From Tetradesmus obliquus (lineage: Eukaryota > Chlorophyta > Chlorophyceae > Sphaeropleales > Scenedesmaceae), in NCBI GenBank assembly GCA_030272155.1, contig CP126196.1, positions 1,922,001-1,986,000 on the forward strand: a stretch of 64,000 bases of DNA, written 5' to 3'. The notes below the pieces were generated by a model. It made no database searches and was not told the origin of the DNA. It saw nothing but the letters and a program-made list of their open reading frames with translations. A program made the position numbers and the translations under genes. Below are positions 13,308-24,562 of this stretch, in pieces (the stretch's first letter is position 1; each line of letters starts with the position of its first letter).

Positions 13308-14961
13308 ATGGTGCGTGGGCTGCTGCTGCTGTGGAGGCGGTGGCTGACTGATCAGTTGCTATAAGACAACATATCAATATACAAGTGCACGTGAAGTTTC
13401 CAAAATACACTACAAGATGCGCAGCCCCCGCGCTCTCACTTGCAGCCTGGTGTGCTCACTGCGCTCGTGTTGTGTTCTCGACTGCTGCTTCTGACTTGCA
13501 GGATCAGCCAGCAAAGCTTGCTATTGTGATGAAGGTCATTGGCCGCACTGGCTCTCGCGGTCAGGTGTGTGGAGCCCAGACAGCAGCAGGCGGTGCAGCA
13601 TACAGCAGCTCTGGCCCAGCAAGTCTCCGGCTTGCAACAACTGCAAGTCGTTTCTGGAGCAGCTAGCAGCATGACCTCCAACGGAGTGTGCCGTGCAGGA
13701 GCTCAGATATGGCTGTGCAAGCATGTGCAGCAAGCCATCAAGCCCAGGACCAGCTGTTGCGCAGTATAAGCTAGCACACAGAACAGCATGCACTGCAGAC
13801 AAGCAAGCTGGGATACATGTGTTCATTATGTCATTGTGTGTATGTGGTGTTGTTATTCTGCAGGTGACCCAGGTGCGCGTGAAGTTCCTGGATGACCAGA
13901 ACCGCCTGATCATGCGCAACGTGAAGGGCCCAGTGCGCGAGGGTGAGCAGCACACTTTGCCGTGTGCGGCGTCAGCTGCAGAGCAGCTGAGCAGCAGAGC
14001 TGGTGTCACCTCAGCATCCTTTCAGTGCGTACACGCTTTCAGTGCGTACACGCTTTCAGTGCATACACGGCGAAGCTGCACACGGGAACAGCCGGCAGCC
14101 TTGGCCAAGCTGCAGCACATTGCAAAGCTGCGAGCAGTGGCAGCACTGGCCATGTGTGGATGTGCAGCTGGCCAATGCAAGGAGCATGCAGCAGCAGGGA
14201 CAGTTGGCAGTTGATGCTGTATGCTCTGGCCCACAGCAGCAGCGGGAAGCATCACCAGCATCATTATCATCATCATCATTATCATCATCAGCAGCAGCGC
14301 TCAGGGCGCCTGATGTTGCTGGCCCTGCGCCAGCGTGCATGAAACTGATGTCTTTGCAGCAAGAACAGGTCACAGCAACCCCAGCAAATGCAGCGGGGCA
14401 GCACGTGTGGTCAGGCAGTGACGCCAGCAACATTGCAATGACCTGGCTATGACAGGGCTCCTGAATGGCAATGGTGGCGTGCATGCACTGTCTGTTAGGC
14501 AGCTGCAGCGGCAGCAGTCCTGTACTGTGGGCAGCCAGGTGGATAGCAGACTCAGCTGTCGCCAGGACTCCGCAGCGGCAACTGCAACAGCATGCAATAG
14601 GCGTACCGCAGGAACAGCATGGCAAGCGGCATACACAAGCACTGCATGGCTGCTGACGACACGCATGTCTGTATGGCTCCTGACGACACGCATGTCTTGT
14701 ATGGCTGCTGACGACACGCATGTCTTGTATGAGCATCGCTGCAAGGGATTGCGTGCCGCGTAATGGATGTAGTTTGCTGTTTGTTGCATACTTGGGGCAA
14801 GTATTTGAGCAGCGCGTGTGTGCCTGTGTTGTGCTCTGGCAACCTTGCTGGATAAGCTTCTTCTTGCGGTTACGTCAAGCTCTGCTGCCGCTGCTGCTGC
14901 TGCTGCAGGTGACATCCTGACCCTGCTGGAGTCTGAGCGCGAGGCCAGGCGCCTCAGGTAA
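13308..14961 (+). CDS. RPS28: Cytosolic ribosomal protein S28 (eS28)
   Basis: This is a structural protein of the small cytosolic ribosomal subunit. Exons are 13308-13310, 13502-13564, 13864-13942 and 14909-14961, giving 65 residues, the normal size. Family signatures are [43 protein letters not shown] and the C-terminal [12 protein letters not shown]. The first coding exon is only the ATG: the intron begins immediately after it (ATG then GTGCGT), and the second residue comes from GAT at 13502. All splice sites are GT-AG. Intron 3 is 966 bases, contains two small tandem arrays and ends in a (CTG)n-CAG acceptor. Confidence 0.95.
14019..14069 (+). repeat. RPS28: 17-base tandem repeat, three copies, in S28 intron 3
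   Basis: The unit CTTTCAGTGCGTACACG occurs three times head to tail; the third has one substitution. Each unit contains a TTTCAG acceptor-like core. Confidence 0.85.
14646..14728 (+). repeat. RPS28: 27-28-base tandem repeat, three copies, in S28 intron 3
   Basis: Units starting ATGGCTSCTGACGACACGCA at 14646, 14673 and 14701 differ by single bases and a one-base indel. Confidence 0.85.
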
Positions 14962-15246
14962 ACAGCCCCAGCCGTCAACACACGCTGGCAGGCAGACCCG
15001 AGGCTGCAGCATGCGTCATTGGCGCAGCAGCAGCAGCAGCAGCGCTGGCGCACACAGCTGCAGCAGCAGCAGTGGGCAGGCTGGCGGTGGGTGCTGCAGC
15101 AGCAGCAGCAGCAGCAGCAGGCCTCTGCTGTGGGGGCTGGTGCGTAGCAGACACGCTGGAGGAAAGTAACAGTCATTTTGCGCTGCGTGAGGGCTGTGCT
15201 GTGTCTGGCCAGAAGTGCTCGGGCTGGCAGCACATGCTCCCTGTTT

Positions 15247-15251
15247 TGTAA
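15247..15251 (+). terminator. RPS28: Candidate TGTAA poly(A) signal of S28
   Basis: TGTAA on the sense strand, 286 bases after the stop codon. Confidence 0.55.
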
Positions 15252-15991
15252 CAGGACTACCTTGCGGCTAATTGTATTATTTACGTTGCAGCAGGGGGTA
15301 CTGGCGGGATACTGCAGGGTGAGGGCGGAGCTGGTACTTGTGCCATATTCACGGGGTGAAGAAGGCTGCATTGCAGGACTCGCGACACGGAGGCGATGCA
15401 GCAAAGCAATAGAGTGCCAGCGGAAGTAGTGTATGTGTCATATTGGTGGCAGCAAAACTTGATACACGAAGTTACACAGTTGCACATCTCTGTAGTGAGG
15501 CATCTACAGGCGCAGCAGCAGCTGCTGCTGCTCACGTGTTTGACTTGATTGGGAGGCGCCTGGTGCCAGCATGCAGGCTGCCAATGCAGCAACACAACTG
15601 CAGCGCAACCGCCGAAATGCTGGTGTAAGTTGGTGACACGAGAATACATTCAGCTGATTACAGCGTAGTATGCCAAGCATAAAAAGGATGAAAGACACAA
15701 ACATCAGACTGTAGCAAGGGGGGCGGGTCGCACGCGCTGTGCTGTTCCTGCCCCGTACAACTCATGAAGGACTGTCAAAATATCAAAACAACAGGGCAGC
15801 ACATGCCAACAAAAGCTGTACACATACCTGCTACGTCGGACATACAGAAGCACCGCCTGCACATCCACCAATTCTACAGCGTCAAGTCAAGAATCCCTAA
15901 TCCCTAAACCACAGGCCTTTGCCCTCCATGCTCCCCTCGCAACATTCAGTGCAAGCTGTCATGGCCCAAAAAGAATAACAGTCGCCACAAC

Positions 15992-15996
15992 TTACA
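15992..15996 (-). terminator. Candidate TGTAA poly(A) signal of the transporter
   Basis: TTACA on the + strand (TGTAA in the gene's sense), about 220 bases beyond the stop codon at 16215. Confidence 0.5.
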
Positions 15997-16214
15997 AGCG
16001 GCACCACTGACATGTTGCCTACACAGTCCGCACCTGTGCCACTCCACACAGCAATCTGCCACGCTAACAGGGCAGCCAACGCCGCTGCACTGCCTGTAAT
16101 GCCACACATACCTTGCCTGACTCAATAGATCCGCAGAACGCACAATGTGCAGCGTCATCAGCATCATCAGCATCAGCAAAACAGCCAAACCCCACCTCAC
16201 AACAACCCACGCCC

Positions 16215-16632
16215 CTAGTCAAAATCTATCAGCCCAGCACCATTACCAGCACCAGGTGCACCTGCCGCGCCACCGCTGCCGCTGCCGCTCCTGCTGCTGC
16301 CCTCCCCCCCCTCTGTTCCCTCGCTACTGAGGAACTCCCCACTCAGCCGCACCCTGAAGCTGTTCACACGCCTGGCAGCCTCCAGACGTGCATCCACTGC
16401 TGCTGCTGTGGGGCTCTGAGCTGCAGCTACTGTTGCTGCCATGGCAGCAACTGCAGGCGACAGCAGCGGCTGCTGCTGCTGCTGCTCGGTGGGCGTCACA
16501 GGCGCAGACCCGTTGTTGGCACCAGCCGCGTCCGCGCCTGATGCTGCACGCGCAAAGCGTGACGCAGGCCGGCTGCTGCCACCTGCACCTGCAGCAGCAG
16601 CAGCTGGCTCATCTGCAGACGGCCCTGCAGGT

Positions 16633-16689
<57 letters not shown>

Positions 16690-19415
16690 ACGCCCGGCGG
16701 CGCTGATGCTGCTCTGCCAGCCTGCAACTGCCCCCATAAATGTGGAGCTAACGGGCTGCGGGGAGAGCCCCCTGCAGCCCCTGCAAACCCACCCAAGCTG
16801 CCTGCAATGCTGCTGGGTCCCCTGCCGCTGCTGGCAACACTTCCAGGGCCCCTACTGCCCATATCCATGCTGTTGGAAGTTGCACGGATGCCCGTTGCGC
16901 CGTCGTGCACGACGTCGACGTATTCTGCGTTATAGCTGCGGTGCTGCAGAGTAGAGGAGGTGTCATAGTTGAGCTCTCCAGTGGCCACGATGGTGTAGGT
17001 GCGCGCGTTGCCTGCACAGTCGGACACACGGCAAGTGTTCAGCGCAATGAAAGCGTGTGCTGTGGGTCAGTACAGTGCGGCAGTGTGTGCGAGAATGACG
17101 CAGGCAGCCACAGGAAACATCAGTCATTCAAAAGCAACTTGTCCTACTGCCTTTGCTTGCTGTCCTGATGGGCTCAAATGACGCATCCACATCACACCCA
17201 AGCCACCTAAGCCAAACCTGCGACGCCTCGCCCCGCTGCCCTCTCTACAAACTACGCTACATCACGTGCAGGGTACACCACATACACTCGCCTGCGGTGC
17301 AGCCTGCGGTGCAGCTTGCGGTGCAGCTTGCTGGGTCAAACTTGCCTGCCGTGAAGTGTGCAAAGTCAAACTCCAGGTCAGCAAACGCCACCCAGCCCCG
17401 CTCCTTGGCCAAATTAAGCAGCGGGTACAGCACAAAGCCCGCCAGCATGGCCCCAAGGGTGGTAGCAATCATCGTCCAATTGCGCTCGTAGATCGGGATG
17501 ACGAGGATTGTCATTAACAGCAGTGAGGCGGGCGTCAGCATCAGGATGAGGGCCCAGGTGGGCAGCGGCACCCTGGCGGCAGCAGCAGCAGCAGCAGCAT
17601 TCACATGGTGAGAAAGCCATGAGGGTGTACCATACCTTGTCCCCGTCAGCGCAGGTCCTGTGTGGTGGAAGCAGCACCGCACAGGGACACTGCTTCAATA
17701 CACGAATACAGTACATCACCATACCATCCACGACAGTGCCAGGACCCACATAGATATCTATCCTCTAGATAGCTATCCTCTCTCAATACTGGGCTGATGC
17801 ACAGTCGCACCAACCACTCACTTGTAGGGCCGCGGCAGTGCTGGCGCCGCCACGCGCAGCCACACAAGCGCCGCAAACTCCAGCAAATCTGCCATGCAAC
17901 AACTAGAATCCGAGATGCCTGAAGGCAAGCCCATACACCGCAAGCACTGCGGCTCTCAGCTGATGGCTAGTAGCAACCACAAACTCTACGCCAGTCAATA
18001 AGCAAGAGCCTGCCTTTCTGACACCAACATACACCCTGCCATGCACCCCACTGACTGCGCAACTCACTTGTAAGGGCGGGGCAGCGCTGGCGCCGCCACG
18101 CGCAGCCACACAAACGCCGCAAACTCCAGCAGCTCCGCCATGCAGTACACTGCATTGAGTATCTCCACAATGTCCACAAAGCTGAAGGCCCCCAGGCACA
18201 CCACGCCCAGGCTGCTCAGCAGAATGCCCACAGTGGGTGTGCCATGCCTGCTGCGGCGTGCTAGGGCTTTGGGTAAGAAGCCTCGCTCCGCCATGCCCTG
18301 CAGCTGGTAAGAGTCTGAGGACATTTCGGCCTGGAACTGACCGATCTGGGAGGCGGCGGCTGCCAGCACCACCCACCAAGCAAGCCAGTCTCCTCCGACC
18401 TGTATGAGGGTGGAGAGCAGACAGAATGTATGCGCATTGGTACCAGCTAGTGTGGGAATGCACGGCTGCGTGGGCAGATGCGAGGCGGCGGCTGCAAACA
18501 ACACCCACCAATCAAGCCAGTCGCCGCCAACCCGTATGCGGGTGGGTGCAGGATTTGACAGCGGCGGCAGAGCATAAGGCGTGTGAGCACGACACAAGTC
18601 AGCTGTGTAAGCAGCACTCGCTGCATATGGCCTGAACACCACCCACCACGCAAGCCAGTCGCTGCCGACCTGTGCGGGTGGGGTTGAGGAAACGGTTGTG
18701 AGCAGACACATGTGTGAGCATTGAAGCAAGCTAATGTAGGAATGCATAACAACCATATGTCTCAAATTGCGCAGCTATAGCCACTGCCCGATGCAAAACT
18801 ATGTAAACGGTTGAGACCATTCGCCTAGCACACATACACCCGTACCTGCTGCGCCACCTTGCCGTAGTAGCCCAGCTGCCAGTCTGCCGTGGCAGTTGAC
18901 ACACCCAGCGCAGCCAGCGTGGGCAGGAAGTAGCTTGCCACCACCAGCAGCACCGCCCACAGCAGCGCCCTGGGGAAGGTGCGGCTGGGGCTGTCCACCT
19001 CGCCAGCCAGGCAGCTGATGCTGTCCCAGTACTGCGGCAGCAGCAGCAGCAGCAGCAGCAGTTGAACAGGCGTGGCACAGCTGAAGACAAGAGAGTGATG
19101 AAAGGCGGCTGCTACAAAGGGGGATACACCCATGGGACCGCTGAGCTTGAGAGACGATGGTGCCCATTGCCTGCCGGGTCAGGCACGCTGCACAGCAGTG
19201 TGCCGACCGCCGCACCAACACAACCATGCACCATCCCATGAGCTGCTGCTACTGCTGGCAACATCCTTGGCAATGCATGTGTCTCACATATGCATGTGTG
19301 TAACAATACCGGCTCGACAAGACACTGCTGCTGCTGCTGCTGCGACTGCTCACGTTGAGGTTCCAGAAGAGGATGTTAAGGTACGTGCCCCACTTCACGC
19401 TGCCCCAGTCAACCT

Positions 19416-19475
<60 letters not shown>

Positions 19476-21349
19476 TGTGTTGTCAAGCCAGCGTTGTGAC
19501 ACACATGTTATGCGATGCCACTGCAGTGGGTGCGTGGATGGCAGCAGCTCTACATGCGCGCCTTAAGCAATGTTGAGCCGCCGCAACAGCCGACTGCAGG
19601 TTGCACTGTGCTGCATGCTGTGCCGTGCCGCTCGTTCTTCACACGTGCCTGCTGAAACTGGAAGTCATGGTTGTGCACTCTTAGAAACCACATAACAGCA
19701 GCATACCCGTATGGTACATATGTGTATGGCATTGAACATCCGCGCCACACCTTCAGCCACTTGCTGGGCTCATCTACTGATCCCACACCGCTGCTGTACA
19801 ACTGTAAAACAGAAACAGAGATCCCACCCAACCGTGTGTGGCTTCAAAAACAGCAGCCAGTGTCCGCACCTGCAGCCAGTTGCTAGGCTCCACGTGTGGC
19901 CCTGCCAGCAGGCACAGCAGCACAAAGGGCGTGATGATGAACAGCGTGGTGGTCATGGCGGTCTGGCCCACCACGTTGAGGCCCCGGTAGTTTAGGTACG
20001 TCAGCAGCAGCGACACACTCAGCAGGAAGGCCATCCTGCGCGGCAGCAGAAGCACAGCAAGACAGTGCGGTCAGCAGTCAACAGGAGACACCGGCTGTGG
20101 GCTATGCCCCAAGCTATCAACGCGCATCCACTCGCGTTCCGTGTTATCATGTGCCAGCAGGCAAGCCACCAACAGCATTGCCTTTCCCCGCCTCAGCAAA
20201 GTCCAAGCGCGGACTGGCTCATCATCCTGCTGCCATCCTGCTGCCACCTTGCGCTGTTTTGTTATTCACACAATTTGAAGTCAATCTACACCAGCTGTCG
20301 CTGCCAGTGCTGCAGCCCTCACCTAGGCCAGCCGTCATTCAGTGCCGGCACAAAGATGCGCAAGTTGTCCGCAAACATGACAGGGTAGATGCTGTTGTCT
20401 GTCACGCCGCTGAGCCAACTCCAAAACCCTTCTTGAAAACCCCAAAAGGGCCCAAAAGCAGCAGTGACCCATGCCACATAGCCGCTGTTTTCAGGGAAGG
20501 CTGTTGCCAGCTCTGCAGTGATGAGGGCCTCTGGCACAGACCACAGCAGCGGGAAGATGAGAAGTCCTGCAAGCACCAGCAGAGGGCCGCCTGCTGCCAC
20601 AGCATCCTGCAAAGCATGACAGGGCAAGAGCAAGAAGGTTTGAAAGATAGGTGTGAGCTGAATCAGCTGCAGGTGTGAGTGTGTGCAGTCACTATGGTGA
20701 CGTAGCTGCATGATCCGCATGGAAGTGTGGTGAATTTGCAACACTGTCGCAGCTGCGGCAGCATGGTGTGTACGGCAGTGGGGTGTGCGGCGTTGGTGAA
20801 ATGTTGAGCTTTTACGCGCGTAATTGTGCTGCCTTCAGATACTGCAAGCGCTGCTATGCACATAATACAGGTGTGTACAGGTAGGAACCATGTGCACAAT
20901 TTGCGACAAAGGCAACACAGCAGAGAGGGGGCTGCGTGCCTGCTGGTGATGTACTAGTAATCTGAGTAGGTTCACAGCGTGTATGTACTGTTGAATCAGT
21001 AATTTATTCAATGACGCATCATAATGGCGATATGTGCTTGATAATGGTGCCTGCTGCTGCTTGTAGTGGCCAGTGACACTGCTGGCCCACAGCCTGGCAG
21101 CGATTTGTACGCAGCAGCAGTGGCTGCTATGCAGCCCACTCTGCGCAGCATGCCATGGCAAGACAAGTGCTGACAACCTACCTCCGTTCCGAATGGTCCT
21201 CCAGACACTTCAAAGAAGATGAGAGCGATGAGGGGCAGCAGGGTCAGGGGCTTCTTCCGAGAATGCTGCTGCGGCGCTTCCTGGCTAGTGGGCGTCAGGA
21301 AAGGCGTTTCCACATCGTTAGAAACGAGATCTGCCGCGTTTTCCTTCAT
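16215..21349 (-). CDS. APC/LAT-family amino acid or polyamine transporter
   Basis: This is a multi-span secondary transporter of the APC superfamily, closest in pattern to plant polyamine uptake (PUT/LAT) carriers. Exons in transcription order are 21182-21349, 20323-20606, 19870-20035, 19354-19413, 18846-19031, 18068-18399, 17286-17572 and 16215-17011, about 759 residues with consistent phases. Diagnostic segments are FFEVSGGPFGTEDAVAAGGP (first helix, substrate loop), [56 protein letters not shown] and QAEMSSDSYQLQGMAERGFLP. The family core ends with exon 7. Exon 8 adds about 264 low-complexity residues (S/G/A/P, a long poly-A run, poly-Q), probably cytosolic. Polyamines are the likeliest substrate by family; amino acids remain possible. 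Introns around exon 6 contain partial copies of that exon. Confidence 0.88.
16632..16688. repeat. (CAG)n tract encoding poly-A in the transporter tail
   Basis: About 19 GCA/CAG triplets inside exon 8, read as alanine in the transporter frame. The length probably varies between strains. Confidence 0.85.
17816..17900 (-). repeat. Copy of the 3' end of transporter exon 6 with its donor site
   Basis: About 76 bases match the end of exon 6 (the real edge is at 18068) with a few substitutions. They still encode LLEFAALVWLRVAAPALPRP, followed by the same AA/GTGAGT donor at 17822. The copy lies 246 bases downstream, inside the next intron. Confidence 0.85.
18480..18690 (-). repeat. Two decayed copies of the 5' edge of transporter exon 6
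   Basis: The real exon starts at 18399 (VGGDWLAWWVVL). Copies start at 18531 (VGGDWLDWWVLF, acceptor AG lost) and 18669 (VGSDWLAWWVVF, acceptor CAG kept). They lie 132 and 138 bases apart, both multiples of three, and the frame is open through all three copies into exon 6. Confidence 0.88.
19416..19474. repeat. (CAG)n microsatellite next to transporter exon 4 acceptor
   Basis: About 19 triplets. In the gene's sense it is (CTG)n running into the CAG acceptor of the 60-base exon 4. Confidence 0.85.
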
Positions 21350-22419
21350 GGTGGCTTGTGCTGCCTGCCTTGGCTGGCTTTGTGAAACAACAGCGTGATG
21401 TTCCTGCTAGCTACCCTCCATGAAAGACAATGTGTCTTAGTAGATTTCGATGATATCGTGGTGCTCTCAAACTGTAAGGCTGTGTGTGAACATTGGGAAT
21501 GCAGCCCGCCCGCCTCGCAGATGCAGCAAAAGCTCGTGCATAAATCAGGACGCCCAAAGAAGCCCCTTAAGTCACTTGCTCTTGTGGTCCAGGCACTGCT
21601 GGCAGACAGCTATGGGTTACGCAGCAATTTCGCCACCAGGGTTTCGAGAGTGTCCAACATGTCGAACAAACCGCTTGCCTTGATTGAAGGAGGCAGAAAA
21701 ACAAAGCAAATGAACACAAGTTTTTCGTTTATTTCCAAGGTAATTTCCTCTGGCTGGCCATCACGTGCGGCTGGTTAAGTCACCAGCCAGTGACTGGCTG
21801 CCAGCCCTTGGTGCATTTGAATCTTTTCATAGCAGCATGTGCAGACATAGGTGATCAGGTAGTTCTGTGAACTATGCAAGGCCTAAGCAGGCACCCCGGT
21901 AAGATCCACTGCACTGCGCTGCAGCACATGGCACTGCTGGCAGCGGTGCTGCCCATGGTGTGGCCCACACACATGAATGAAGTTCAATCACCTAAGCCAC
22001 ATTTCAAAATATTGCACCAGCATGCAGCACACGGTAAAATCCCAGAACCTCTCTTTTGCACGAATGGTATTGTGCTGACAGCAGCACGCTGTGACATCAC
22101 ATGGCCGCTGTCGCACAGCAATGCCAGTGCACTGCAGAGTGTGCATCAGCACTGCTGTTCAGCAACTGTCGTACCTTAGTTTGAGCGTACACAAACACCA
22201 CAAGCTGCATTCAGAGCAGCCGCATCGCCTACAATGTTACGTTACATTATGTTATGTAACATTACAACACTGGCCAGCCATGTGCTGGAGGCCATGCAGC
22301 GTTCCAAGCACAAGCAAACAACGTGTTGCCCCCGGAGGCAGGGCCTGCCATGCACACTGCCTGCGCACAGTCACAACACTTGACATCCTTTGACTGCACA
22401 GGTCTCTGGACTGCTTATA
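21350..22419. other. Intergenic: transporter promoter and RWP-RK 3' UTR
   Basis: An inverted repeat near 22234-22262 (arms AATGTTAC and GTAACATT) overlaps two TTACA elements and lies in the presumed 3' end of the RWP-RK gene. No gene is supported; a 127-codon + frame at 21395 has no recognisable domain. Confidence 0.4.
22262..22266 (-). terminator. Candidate TGTAA poly(A) signal of the RWP-RK gene
   Basis: TTACA on the + strand, about 155 bases beyond the stop at 22420; a second lies at 22242-22246. Confidence 0.5.
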
Positions 22420-24508
22420 TCAGGCGCTGCCGTTGCCGCCGCTGCCTCTGCCGCTGCCGCTGCCGCTGCCGCTGCCGCCGCCGCTGCTGGCAGCTGCGCG
22501 TATGTCTTTGAGCACCTGCGCCGCTGACTCATCTGCCTGGCGCTCCTCCACCTTGCGCTTCTTGTGTTTCTGCTTGTGCAGCACCTGCAGGGCATGGCAG
22601 CAGGAGCAGCAGCAGCAGCAGCGTAGCCCGGCAGTGCCGATGCATCCGCACAGCACCCCACACCCTTTATCACGCAGATCTTTGGATGCAGCCTGAGACA
22701 GGCTCAAGTGTGCAGCGCATCCTGCAGACTGTAGTGTGCCACGCGTAGGAGCAGCTACAATTCGACACCATGGCCACCTAACGGCATAAAAACCGTCAAC
22801 GCGTTGAGCGTTGCGTGGCTGATGGCCAGCGTGTACAAGCGCTGACCTGCGTGAGCGCGTAGGCGGGGTGTGCCTTGAACTTCATGTTGGGGTGCTCTTG
22901 CAGCATCGTGAGCGCGTGCACCAGCAGCAGCCGCCGCCCCGGCAGCAGCGCGCTGTCTTTGGCCCTGCCGTTGGCTGCCTTTGCATCCAGGTACTCCTGA
23001 GCCAGGAAGATGCTGTTGAACTCCCTGCAGGCGCACACACATGTACACATGTACAGCACACAACAGCACAAGCTTGATGTTCATGCAAAGCTGTACTGTA
23101 CTCAAAGCCTCAGCCAGCAAAGCATTGTGTGTATGTACTGCCTGTTGCATGTTAGCGTCCAGGTAATCCTGAGCCAGGAAGGTGCTGCAGAGCTCCCTGC
23201 GGGCACAGCAGCAGCACACACTTGTTATAACTGTACTAAAAATTGCCATAACTAAAGAAGGATTGTATGCTTGTTGCCTGTTGGTGTTCCAGTACTTCTG
23301 AGCCAGGAAGATGCTGCAACACTCCCTGCAGGCGTAACAGCACAAGAGGCACCGTCAATTACTGTGCTTTGCGTGCCCCAACAAGCACAGGATTGTGTGT
23401 ACGGCTTGTTGTATGTTGGCGTCCAGGTACTCTTATTATGCTGCAAAACTCCCTGGGGGCACACAAGCAGCACACAAATGCATGCGATACGAATCTCCTA
23501 CTATACTTGTTTGATGCCAGCACATGCAAGATTTGACTGATGGCACAATTGACTGAAGTCAAGAACCCCAACACATCCAGAGCTGCAGCATGTGTGTCTT
23601 TGGATGTGCCATGTAATCAGCCAGCAAGTACACTGAGACCTTTCAAGAAGGCGTTCAAAAAGGCAAGAAGCAAGCAACAAGAGCGGCTGCCATCAGTGGA
23701 CCACCTGTAAGGCCAGCGCTGGATGCCGAACGCCTTGCGCTGCTTTTTGAACGTTGTCTCTCCCATGCCCACGTGAGCTGCAGCCTCCGCCAGATTTAGC
23801 TGGCCAAACAGCTGCGGCCAGCAGCGCAGACAGGCACACAGAACCAGTTTGTCATATCGCAGCATGCTGGAGTTTGATTGGAACGTGAGAAGCGGTGTAC
23901 TGTCACGCTTGCCAGTGTTCGCAGCAGCTAAGCCTGACATCTGGCGGCTAGTGCCACACTGGTGCAATTTCAGCGGCTGTTGCAAAGCAGCAGTGCACGT
24001 GCACAGATGCAGCAGCAAATGCACAGTTGCTGCGCACAGCACATGCACACCTGCTCAACCAATGCACAGTAGCTGCGCACAGCACATGCACACCTGCTCA
24101 ACCTGCTCGTAGCGCAGCACGCATTCATCCTCTCCCATAAAACTAGCATGCCTTCCAGCAAAACCTCCTGCTGCTGCTGCTGCTCCTGCTGCTCCTGCTG
24201 CTCCTGCTGCTGCTGCTGCTCCTGCTGCTGCTGCTGCTGGACCCGCAGGGCCGCCAATGCTACTGCCCCTCTTGCAGCTGATTGTTGCAACGTGCGCCTT
24301 GTGCTCAGCGGTGATGGGCTCCCCGAGGGCCGCCGGGTTTTCCTGCAGCATCTTGTCTACAATCGGCTGCAGCAGCATAATGACCTGTGGCACCTCCAGC
24401 TGGTCTGGCGGCTGCCCAGATGCTTCTATGTCAGCTAGGACTTTGTCGGCAATCTGCTGCCCAAACTCCAATAGCTTGCTGTCAATGTACTTGGCATCAG
24501 TGTCTTCC

Positions 24509-24562
<54 letters not shown>

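Larger units (their letters stand above)
14962..16214. other. Convergent intergenic region between S28 and the transporter
   Basis: The region holds the 3' UTRs of two converging genes. There are (CAG)n tracts at about 15028-15125. No further gene is supported. Confidence 0.4.

Noticed and set aside
16388..16954. Plus-strand poly-Q/poly-A frames
   Set aside because: Antisense of the transporter tail; (CAG)n is open in all frames and on both strands.
17646..17876. Separate small gene on the minus strand
   Set aside because: The frame is a shadow of the duplicated exon 6 edge of the transporter.
22755..23345. Independent 196-codon minus-strand gene
   Set aside because: It is made of the decoy exon edges plus exon 3 of the RWP-RK gene in another frame.
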